Translations under genes and position numbers: made by a program
Source of the DNA: Sphaerisporangium sp040649355
GTDB taxonomy: Bacteria; Actinomycetota; Actinomycetes; Streptosporangiales; Streptosporangiaceae
Reading direction: 5' to 3'
NCBI RefSeq assembly: GCF_043197795.1
Contig: NZ_JBICTU010000034.1
Location: forward strand, 1-64,000
Length of the DNA stretch: 64,000 nt
Notes under the pieces: model-generated
What the model saw: only the letters and a program-made list of their open reading frames with translations
The model's database searches: none
Told to the model about the DNA's origin: nothing
Shown: positions 57,906-64,000 of the stretch, piece by piece
How positions within the stretch are numbered: position 1 is the stretch's first letter
How the letters are laid out: each line of letters starts with the position of its first letter

Positions 57906-57913
57906 GCGACGGG

Positions 57914-58789
57914 TCAGGTCCGCGCCAGGACCTCGGCCACCGTGTCCCGCAGGGGAGTGGTCGGACGGCCGATGAGCCTGGCGAGGTCGCCCGTGGTGTC
58001 GGCGAGGGCCCCCTGGGCGATGTCGATCTCGATGGCGGCGAACATGGCCGCGACCGGCTCGGGCAGGCCCGCGCCGATCAGGACCCGCTCGTACTCCTCG
58101 CGGGGAAGGTCTTGGTAGGTGACCGGCTTGCCGGTGACCGCGGCGATCTCGGCCGCCAGCTCGGCCTTGGTCCACGCGACGTCGCCGGCCAGCTCGTACA
58201 CCGTGTTCTCGTGGCTCTTGCCGCTCTCGTGGCCCTCGCCGGTGAGGACGGCCACCGCGGCGGCGGCGTACTCGGCCCGGGTGGCGGTGGAGACGCGGCC
58301 CTCGCCGGAGGCGCCCGCGATCGTGCCCTGCTCGGCGGCCTGGGTGATCGTGCTGTCGTAGTTCTCGAAGTACCAGCCGTTGCGCAGGAAGGAGAACGGG
58401 ATCCCCGAGGCGCGGATGTACTCCTCGGTGCCCTTGTGCTCCGCGGCGAGCGCCAGAGTGCTCGTGTCGCCGCGCAGCACGCTGGTGTAGGCGAGCAGCG
58501 CCACACCGGCCTCGGCGGCGGCGTCGACGACGGCCTTGTGCTGGGGGAGGCGGACTCCCACGGTGTCGGAGGAGATGAGCAGGACCCGGTCTCCGGCGGC
58601 GAAGGCCGACTTCAGCGTCTCGGGCCTGTCGTAGTCGGCCTCCCTCACCTGCACCCCGCGTTCGGCCAGGTCGGCCGCCTTCTCCGGGTTCCGTACGGCC
58701 GCCACGATCTGGCCGGGGGGCGTCGTCTTCAGCAGTCCTTCGACGACGAGGCGGCCGAGCTGTCCGGTGGCACCGGTGACAACGATCAT
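57914..58789 (-). CDS. NAD(P)H:quinone oxidoreductase type 2-like SDR (QOR2/YtfG type)
   Basis: 291 residues from the ATG at 58789 (aggag eight bases upstream). MIVVTGATGQLGRLVVEGLL Rossmann start, AAVRNPEKAADLAERGVQVREADYD, ISSDTVGVRLPQHKAVVDAA and LRNGWYFENY as in E. coli YtfG. It reduces quinones with NADPH. Divergent from an HxlR regulator gene, the same arrangement as qor2/qorR and ytfG/ytfH. Confidence 0.87.
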   Translation of the reverse strand: MIVVTGATGQLGRLVVEGLLKTTPPGQIVAAVRNPEKAADLAERGVQVREADYDRPETLKSAFAAGDRVLLISSDTVGVRLPQHKAVVDAAAEAGVALLAYTSVLRGDTSTLALAAEHKGTEEYIRASGIPFSFLRNGWYFENYDSTITQAAEQGTIAGASGEGRVSTATRAEYAAAAVAVLTGEGHESGKSHENTVYELAGDVAWTKAELAAEIAAVTGKPVTYQDLPREEYERVLIGAGLPEPVAAMFAAIEIDIAQGALADTTGDLARLIGRPTTPLRDTVAEVLART

Positions 58790-58824
58790 CTTCACTTCTC
58801 CTCGCTCAGGGGATTCGCCGTTAG

Positions 58825-58872
58825 GTTAGTACTAACTTCTAGAAAGTGCCAATGCTGTGGTTAGTACCAACC
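58825..58872. promoter_or_regulatory. Two HxlR-type operators in the quinone reductase/HxlR divergon
   Basis: gttagtactaac (58825-58836) is a perfect 12-bp palindrome. ggttagtaccaacc (58859-58872) is a near-perfect second copy with centres 35 bp apart. A further half-site, ggttag, lies at about 58899. Confidence 0.75.
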
Positions 58873-58908
58873 GATTGCACAGTGCAGCGAGAACGTAAGG
58901 TTAGGGGT

Positions 58909-59304
58909 ATGGAAGACCAGGCCACCCTCGCCCGCGACGAGCACGGGCAGGTCATCTTCGACGTGTTCGCACGCGGATGTCCCTCCCGCGAGACGATGGA
59001 GCACCTCACCAGCCGGTGGGGCATCCTCGCCCTGGCCGCCCTCGGCGAGGGCGCCTACCGCTTCAACGCCCTGCGCCGCCGCGTCGACGGCGTCAGCGAG
59101 AAGATGCTCGCCCAGACCCTGCAGGCGCTGGAGCGCGACGGCATGGTCCACCGCGAGGCCCAGGCGACCATCCCGCCCAAGGTCGAGTACAGCCTGACCC
59201 CGCTCGGCCGCGAGGCGGCCCGCCGCCTGCTCGGCCTCATCGAATGGCTTGAGGGAGAGATGCCCCGCGTCCTGGAGGCACGCGACCGCCACGCGGGTAC
59301 CTGA
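58909..59304 (+). CDS. HxlR-family redox-sensing regulator (QorR/YtfH type)
   Basis: 131 residues. GCPSRETMEHLTSRWGILALAALGEGAYRFNALRRRVDGVSEKMLAQTLQALERDGMVHREA is the HxlR winged helix. Cys24 in the GCPSR segment corresponds to the redox-active Cys of QorR-type proteins. It probably represses itself and the divergent quinone reductase until oxidised by quinones or disulfide stress. Confidence 0.9.
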   Translation: MEDQATLARDEHGQVIFDVFARGCPSRETMEHLTSRWGILALAALGEGAYRFNALRRRVDGVSEKMLAQTLQALERDGMVHREAQATIPPKVEYSLTPLGREAARRLLGLIEWLEGEMPRVLEARDRHAGT

Positions 59305-59350
59305 GCCGCCCTGAGCCGCCCCTGAAAGATCCCATGAGAGACCAGCGGGG

Positions 59351-59459
59351 CTGTGGAGTAGCGGGCCGGACCTGGAGTGATGGGCCGAACCTGGAGTGAC
59401 GGGCTGCACCTGGAGTAGTGGGCCGAATCTGGAGTGCGGGCTGGACCTGGGGTGACGGG
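59351..59459. repeat. 19-bp tandem repeat, about 5.5 copies
   Basis: Units such as ccggacctggagtgatggg at 59366, 59385, 59404 and 59441, with one 18-base unit at 59423 and a partial one at 59351. The period is not a multiple of three and no ribosome-bound frame covers it, so it is non-coding. Confidence 0.85.
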
Positions 59460-59506
59460 TTGGCCGAACGCTGGGAACGCCCCTGATCGTGCGAGACAGT
59501 GAACCC

Positions 59507-59992
59507 GTGATACGACGAGTGATCTCCCTATCGCTCCTCGTGCTCCTGTCGGGCTGCGCGGCCGGCGTGACGCTCAGCGGGGCGCGGCTCGACGACCTCA
59601 GGTCCGAGGGGGTGGCGCCCGACATGGTCTACCTGGTCGACCTGCCGGGGTACGAGCTGGCCGAGCAGTCCATGAGCGTCTACAACGAAGACGGCTTCCA
59701 GGCGTACTACTTCTCGGCCGAGGGCAGGCAGGTGTGGTTCGGGGTCGATCGAGGCACCTTCAGCGACGCCATATGCGCGGCCAAGCCCCTCCACGACGCC
59801 GAGCCCCTGATCCCTCCGGACTCCTGCGCGTACGACGAGGCGGGCTGGTACCGCACGAGCGGGCGTCAGCACGAATACGTGTCCGTCGAGGAGGGCCACG
59901 TCATCCGGATCAGCGGCCTCAAGGCCGACGTGGACCGCGCGTCCCTCAAGGAGGCCATATCGGGGGCCCGGCACGCTAGCGAAGCGGGCTGA
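59507..59992 (+). CDS. Small lipoprotein of unknown function
   Basis: 161 residues from the GTG at 59507 (59489 and 59519 are alternatives; none has a clear ribosome site). Lipobox LLSGC with Cys17. The mature part is acidic with VYLVDLPGYELAEQSMSVYNEDGFQAYYF and a possible disulfide pair (SDAICAAK, PPDSCAYD). No family recognised. It follows the minisatellite array. Confidence 0.6.
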   Translation: MIRRVISLSLLVLLSGCAAGVTLSGARLDDLRSEGVAPDMVYLVDLPGYELAEQSMSVYNEDGFQAYYFSAEGRQVWFGVDRGTFSDAICAAKPLHDAEPLIPPDSCAYDEAGWYRTSGRQHEYVSVEEGHVIRISGLKADVDRASLKEAISGARHASEAG

Positions 59993-60021
59993 GCCGGACG
60001 CTCGGGTGGCTCGTCTCTGCG

Positions 60022-61299
60022 TCAGTTCAGATGCTGTGTCAGCGCTTCGGCGGACTCACGGGCGCTGGCCGTTTCCACTCGGGCGAGCGCGTCACGCACT
60101 TCGACCACACGGTGTCGTACCTGCCCCGATGAGACCTCGCGGAGCTGGTCAAGGGCGGCCAGGGCGATCGCGGCGCCTTCGTCCACCTCGTTGGCGCGAA
60201 CGAGGCTGTGGGCGAGGACGAATTGCCTGCCAGCGCGGTTCCGTCCAAACGACGCGCCGGTATGGGTCAGGGAAGCCCGGAAGTACGGCACTGCCGCCTT
60301 GTGCTGTCCGCACTCGGTGTAGAGCTTTGCCTGGACGACTTCGAACTCAGAGTGATCATAGAATGCCGTCCAGTCGGGAGCTGGTCGGCTCCGCTCGGGA
60401 CGCTCCATCAGTCGCATCGCTCGTGCCAGTTCGGCGCGAGCGGCAGAGTGGTCGCCCATAAGGGAGAGCGCCCGTGCCTCGCGGCTTGCGATGATCGACA
60501 GTAGAACGGGGGAGCCCATGGTTTCGGCGTATTGCCGCGCTGCCGCTAGCAGGTCGCGGGCTTGCCGGGGCTGCTTCTCGTAGTTCGCCTGGAAGCCGAG
60601 CATCGCCAGAGCCTGTGTCTTCAGCTCGTCGTTTCCCAGCGTGATGCCGATGGTGAGCGCCTCGTTCCAATAATGCCGTGCGGTTTCCTGGTCGCTGGCA
60701 TCGAAGTGAATATACGCGCAGCGACTCGCGGTCTCCCCGGCGAGCAGGCGAAGCCGGCGGCCGATCGAGTCCGGATAGCTGCTGGTCTCGATGACGCGGC
60801 GGACCCGGTTCAGATGCCGGATGGCCAGCGGCCGTACATCGCTACCGCCATGCGCGTCACCCATGGTACGGAGAGCGCGAAGTCCGGCGCGCAACTCCTG
60901 GACATGCTGCATGCCGACGGCTTCCGGAGCGGTGAAGGAACCCAGGGCTACACCGGCCGTTGCTCCAACAGCGCCAGTAACGAATGTACGTCGGTTCACA
61001 TCCGTTTCCTCTGTTTGGTCCGTAATTAGAAACGTACATGGATTTGTTTCACCGTATGGAGCGGGCGGGAAACCCAGATCGGCTGGATTGATGCCGAACA
61101 TGGCGTGAAGCACCCGCCAGGCCTTGGGGCGTGGCCGTGGTGGGTTCGGAAGACACCAGCGGCGGAACTGGCGGTCGGTCAGCGTTACCGGCTCGCCCAG
61201 CATGTGCGCTGCCTGCGCGAACACCGAGAGAAAGACCGAAGGCCGCTCCCAGCCGCGCTCGACGCACGCCCGCTCGAACTCCGTCCCCCGCCAGACCAT
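60022..61299 (-). CDS. TPR-containing actinobacterial regulator with N-terminal HTH-like region
   Basis: 425 residues from the ATG at 61299 (gggagg five bases upstream). About 1-75 resembles the HTH part of actinomycete XRE/TPR regulators (TEFERACVERGWERPSVFLS, LTDRQFRRWC). A hydrophobic stretch, NRRTFVTGAVGATAGVALGSF, follows at about 100-120, then helical tetratricopeptide-like repeats to the end (ARHYWNEALTIGITLGN, AVPYFRASLTHTG). Divergent from an anti-sigma-type ATPase gene, a frequent pairing in streptomycete-like genomes. The signal sensed is unknown. Confidence 0.75.
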   Translation of the reverse strand: MVWRGTEFERACVERGWERPSVFLSVFAQAAHMLGEPVTLTDRQFRRWCLPNPPRPRPKAWRVLHAMFGINPADLGFPPAPYGETNPCTFLITDQTEETDVNRRTFVTGAVGATAGVALGSFTAPEAVGMQHVQELRAGLRALRTMGDAHGGSDVRPLAIRHLNRVRRVIETSSYPDSIGRRLRLLAGETASRCAYIHFDASDQETARHYWNEALTIGITLGNDELKTQALAMLGFQANYEKQPRQARDLLAAARQYAETMGSPVLLSIIASREARALSLMGDHSAARAELARAMRLMERPERSRPAPDWTAFYDHSEFEVVQAKLYTECGQHKAAVPYFRASLTHTGASFGRNRAGRQFVLAHSLVRANEVDEGAAIALAALDQLREVSSGQVRHRVVEVRDALARVETASARESAEALTQHLN

Positions 61300-61470
61300 G
61301 GCTACCTCCCGTGAACAGTGGCATACCGAAGGTAGTCGAAGGCCGAAAAGGCGGAAGGCTGTTCCCGGTGAAAAGTCAGGCCATATGTCCGGCTGAACGC
61401 GCGCCGCAAATCCCACGCAGGCGGTTCTCTGGGGGCGACAAGAATCCCCCGCAGAAGGACACGCGGCCAG

Positions 61471-61944
61471 ATGAGCATCCATTCCTACGACCGTCGGCAG
61501 GAAAGCAGCACTTTTCCCGGTATGGAGGCATCCGTCGGAGAGGCTCGGCGATGGCTGGGCAAGATCCTCGGTGATCATCCGTGCCGTGACGACGCGGTTC
61601 TGCTGCTCTCCGAGATCTTCACCAACGCGGTGCGACACGCCGCTTCGCTGGAGGTCCGCGTCGCCCTCCTCGTCGGCTGGGACGGCAGCGTTCAGGTCAC
61701 CGTTGCCGACGAGGGCTCGGCCACGGTGCCGTGCGTGTGCCGAGTCCCGGGTGACGAGCTGACGGAACGCGGACGAGGGATCCACTTGATCCGGGCGGTG
61801 TCCGGCCGTTGGGGGTTCACCCGGGACAGGAACGGATGCTCTGTGTGGTTCGTCCTCGATCCCCGCGAACGCCCACGCGAAGTCGTGGTGGCCATGTCAT
61901 CCGCCGACCGGCGGGCGATCTACCAGGAGGTACGGCATGGGTAA
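61471..61944 (+). CDS. HATPase_c (anti-sigma/SpoIIAB-like) ATP-binding protein
   Basis: 157 residues. N box LLLSEIFTNAVRHA, G1 box VADEGSATVP and G2 box ERGRGIHLIRAVSGRWGF: a GHKL kinase fold lacking other domains. Such proteins phosphorylate or hold regulators. It overlaps the next 53-residue gene by 8 bases and diverges from the TPR regulator. Confidence 0.85.
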   Translation: MSIHSYDRRQESSTFPGMEASVGEARRWLGKILGDHPCRDDAVLLLSEIFTNAVRHAASLEVRVALLVGWDGSVQVTVADEGSATVPCVCRVPGDELTERGRGIHLIRAVSGRWGFTRDRNGCSVWFVLDPRERPREVVVAMSSADRRAIYQEVRHG

Positions 61945-62098
61945 GCACGAGGATGACGCGGAGGTGCCGGCGACCGGTATAGACCCCCGATCGATCGCGT
62001 GGGAGTCTCCCGGCGCCGACCTCGCCATCGGCGCTCTCGTCCCCCAGCATGTATGGCTCGATCATCCCTACAAGATCATCTCAAGCGGGCAGTCATAG
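61937..62098 (+). CDS. 53-residue protein co-translated with the HATPase
   Basis: ATG at 61937 with AGGAGG six bases upstream; it overlaps the end of the HATPase gene by 8 bases. The protein is MGKHEDDAEVPATGIDPRSI, then AWESPGADLAIGALVPQHVW and LDHPYKIISSGQS. The strong ribosome site, overlap and balanced composition support a real gene. It may be a partner or effector of the HATPase; no family is recognised. Confidence 0.65.
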   Translation: MGKHEDDAEVPATGIDPRSIAWESPGADLAIGALVPQHVWLDHPYKIISSGQS

Positions 62099-62151
62099 AG
62101 GTCCGCGGATGGAAGCATCCGTGCCACTTCGTCCAGTGTGACCAGGTCGAG

Positions 62152-62610
62152 CTATGCACCGTCGTTGCCATCGCGCAGGGAATGGATCATGCTCTGCAGG
62201 ATCCGGAACGCGCCTGACTGCTCGGTCTCTGTCATGCCGGCCAGCATTCTGACCTCGACGGACCGGACCGCTACGGTTGCTTTCTCGAGGCTCCGTCGGC
62301 CGCGAGGCGTGAGCCGCGTGGGAAGAACCTTTCCGACAGGCGCCTCCGCGGGCCTGGTCACGTAGCCCTCTCGTTCCAGGGCCTGGAGCAGCACGTTCAT
62401 CGACTGCCGTGTCACGAACGCGCGCCGCGCGAGCTCGGAGTTCGACAAGCCCGGTCGTTGAGCCAGCAGTTCGAGGCAGGAGTAGCGCGTCACGCTCATC
62501 CCGAGCGGCCGCAGCACCTCCTCCATGGCTGCGCGGAGGACGCTCGACGCCTCTTTCAGCAGGTAGCCCAGTGACGTCTCCAGGTCGACGCCGACATCGT
62601 CTTGACTCAT
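62152..62610 (-). CDS. MarR-family repressor
   Basis: 152 residues from the ATG at 62610; a longer frame upstream runs through the operators and is not used. Winged helix: SVTRYSCLELLAQRPGLSNSELARRAFVTRQSMNVLLQALEREGYV. The first operator overlaps its own start codon, so autorepression is expected, with the divergent VOC gene as target. Confidence 0.9.
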   Translation of the reverse strand: MSQDDVGVDLETSLGYLLKEASSVLRAAMEEVLRPLGMSVTRYSCLELLAQRPGLSNSELARRAFVTRQSMNVLLQALEREGYVTRPAEAPVGKVLPTRLTPRGRRSLEKATVAVRSVEVRMLAGMTETEQSGAFRILQSMIHSLRDGNDGA

Positions 62611-62654
62611 GTCAGCATTCTGACATAGATTGACCTGTGTCAGAAAGCTGACAC
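62609..62654. promoter_or_regulatory. Twin MarR operators
   Basis: atgtcag-catt-ctgacat (62609-62626) and gtgtcag-aaag-ctgacac (62637-62654): two perfect 7-bp-arm dyads of identical layout, centres 28 bp apart, between the divergent marR and VOC genes. Confidence 0.85.
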
Positions 62655-62673
62655 GCAAAGAAGGAGCATGATC

Positions 62674-63042
62674 ATGCCCGCCACCGGCCCCGACTTCATC
62701 TCGCTCCAAGCGCGCGACCTCGACGCTTCGCAGGCGTTCTACGAGCAGTACCTAGGCCTCGTCCGCTCGCAGGCCGGACCTCCGCACGCGGTCGTCTTCG
62801 AGACGAAGCCGATCGCGTTCGCACTCCGCGACGTCGTTCCCGGCACCGATCTCGCATCCGTTGCTCAGCCCGGCATCGGTGCCGCGATCTGGTTCCACGC
62901 CACAGACGTCCAGGCCATTCACGATGCTCTCGTCGCCGACGGTCACGCCATCGTCTCCGCACCGATCGACGGCCCCTTCGGTCGGACATTCACCTTCGCC
63001 GACCCCGACGGCTACCAGGTCACTCTCCACGACCGCGACTGA
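62674..63042 (+). CDS. VOC/glyoxalase-fold protein
   Basis: 122 residues from the ATG at 62674 (ggag seven bases upstream; the ATG at 62668 is too close). FISLQARDLDASQAFYEQYLGL and GPFGRTFTFADPDGYQVTLHD are the paired beta-alpha units of the bleomycin-resistance/glyoxalase superfamily. It is probably a detoxifying or xenobiotic-binding enzyme induced when MarR releases its operators. Confidence 0.87.
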   Translation: MPATGPDFISLQARDLDASQAFYEQYLGLVRSQAGPPHAVVFETKPIAFALRDVVPGTDLASVAQPGIGAAIWFHATDVQAIHDALVADGHAIVSAPIDGPFGRTFTFADPDGYQVTLHDRD

Positions 63043-63175
63043 TCGGCCGAACGCCACCGGACGATCACTGATCCCCGAAGACCGCGACCGCGCCCTAGGC
63101 TCGTGCCCGAGCTATGCCGACTCGGCCTGTCGGGTCGGTTGAATCTGGGACGATCGCGACAAGTCTTGTGTCGCT

Positions 63176-63805
63176 TCAGCGGACTCCGCGGGGGCGGAAC
63201 TGGATGCTGATGCGGGGGCCGGTGACACGTGTGCTCTTGGGGACGGCGTGCTCCCACGTGCGCTGGCAGCTGCCGCCCATGACGATCAGGTCGCCGTGGC
63301 CGAGGTCGTGGCGCAGGGCGGGGCCGCCGCCGCGTGGGCGGAGCAGCAGGCCCCGGGGCGTGCCGACCGAGATGATCGCGACCATGGTGTCCTCGGCGCG
63401 GCCGCGCCCGATGCGGTCGCCGTGCCAGGCGACGCTGTCGCGCCCGTCGCGGTAGAGACACAGCCCGGCCGTGCGGAACGGCTCGCCGAGTTCCTCGGCG
63501 TAGTGCGCGTCGAGGGCCGCCTTGGCCTGTTCGAGGACGGGGTCGGGAAGGGGCTCGCCCTCGTCGTAGAACTTGAGCAGCCGGGGGACGTCGACCATGT
63601 GGTCGTACATGTGCCGTCGCTCGGCGTGCCACGGGACGGCCCGCGCCAGCCGGTCGAACAGCGCGTCGGCGCCGCCGATCCAGCCCGGCCGGACGTCGAT
63701 CCAGGCGCCGTGAGCGAGGATCGTGCGTCTCACCGTGGACCCGAGGGGGCCTGGGCCGGCCTCCTCGCACGAGTCGAACAGCGATCGCTGGAACGCGGCG
63801 GTCAT
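63176..63805 (-). CDS. alkB: AlkB-type 2-oxoglutarate/Fe(II) dioxygenase
   Basis: 209 residues from the ATG at 63805. Fe ligands His128, Asp130 (WHGDRIG) and His186 (WEHAVPK); 2-oxoglutarate contacts Arg198 and Arg204 (PRISIQFR). Repairs alkylated bases in DNA or RNA by oxidative demethylation. Monocistronic, converging on the VOC gene; weak ribosome site. Confidence 0.9.
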   Translation of the reverse strand: MTAAFQRSLFDSCEEAGPGPLGSTVRRTILAHGAWIDVRPGWIGGADALFDRLARAVPWHAERRHMYDHMVDVPRLLKFYDEGEPLPDPVLEQAKAALDAHYAEELGEPFRTAGLCLYRDGRDSVAWHGDRIGRGRAEDTMVAIISVGTPRGLLLRPRGGGPALRHDLGHGDLIVMGGSCQRTWEHAVPKSTRVTGPRISIQFRPRGVR

Positions 63806-63938
63806 TTGCCCAGTATACGCCAGGTATTCAAACACCCATTCGATCAACCCTGCGGCGCGAGGGCTCACAGCCCGCCCAGGCGGGTCACGCTACGTCTAGA
63901 CTAGGAGCTGTTCGGAGTTCGGATCTAGGTGAGGCCCG

Positions 63939-64000
63939 GTGGCGGGCTGGCCGTGGCTGGTAGAACTCGGATGTGGCGCGCATAGGGACATCTTCTACGG
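63939..64000 (+). other. Possible start of a gene running off the window
   Basis: A GTG at 63939, a few bases after gtgagg, opens a frame reading VAGWPWLVELGCGAHRDIFY to the window end. Too short to identify. The preceding ~130 bases show no gene. Confidence 0.2.

Overview
The window is high-GC actinobacterial DNA with long ORFs on both strands, strongly GC-biased third codon positions, a WhiB regulator, a DUF574-type methyltransferase and many Sec/Tat-secreted hydrolases. The gene content suggests a filamentous soil actinomycete, perhaps in the Streptosporangiales (Nonomuraea, Streptosporangium or Microbispora type). That placement is an inference from gene families, not from a phylogenetic marker. 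No rRNA, tRNA, CRISPR array or intact insertion sequence was seen.

Layout. 1-5.5 kb: secreted carbohydrate and cell-wall enzymes (the 3' end of a GH99-like enzyme with two nearly identical F5/8C domains, a GHL10 protein, a peptidoglycan amidase). 5.6-7.9 kb: a PPOX flavoprotein, a DevR/DosR-type response regulator and a DoxX membrane protein, with DosR-like sites before the first and last. 7.9-10.8 kb: soxR, a geranylgeranyl-reductase-family gene and an NmrA oxidoreductase, with SoxR-box-like palindromes before soxR and the NmrA gene. 11-14.3 kb: a truncated gene, an orphan secreted protein, and an LLM monooxygenase with its FMN reductase. 14.3-18.7 kb: a yeast-type cytosine deaminase, a GALC-like GH59 enzyme with a ricin domain, and a secreted propeller-like protein. 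18.7-26.9 kb: a DEDDh exonuclease, an ArsR/AHSA1 pair, small secreted peptides, a BNR-repeat protein, an MFS transporter, a methyltransferase and a chitin/cellulose-type LPMO. 27-35.5 kb: a sugar-acid dehydratase divergent from a zinc dehydrogenase, a TetR regulator, an ADP-forming acyl-CoA synthetase and an M14 carboxypeptidase.

36.1-44.3 kb is the most striking part. It holds three of the four genes of a type II Wadjet anti-plasmid system: jetA (DUF2397), jetB (DUF2398) and jetC (a TIGR02680 SMC-like ATPase). The nuclease gene jetD (DUF2399/TIGR02679) is absent from the window. Where it would be expected there is only a GTGA-overlapping start followed by 15 codons and a stop. JetC also carries three separate in-frame tandem-repeat expansions.

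44.4-64 kb: whiB and a conserved hypothetical gene; an ngcEFG-type amino-sugar ABC importer with a SIS-domain protein; an Nramp Mn transporter in an operon with oxalate decarboxylase (a Mn enzyme); an NDH-2-like dehydrogenase; a second sugar ABC importer; a quinone-reductase/HxlR divergon with clear palindromic operators; a lipoprotein; a TPR regulator divergent from an anti-sigma-type ATPase; a MarR/VOC divergon with two perfect 18-bp operators; and AlkB.

How the genes fit together: the LPMO, ngcEFG and SIS genes suit use of chitin-derived amino sugars. devR, soxR, HxlR and MarR each sit beside flavin, quinone or detoxification enzymes, so redox and xenobiotic stress is a recurring theme. 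All coordinates and motif matches come from reading the sequence by eye; no database search was run.
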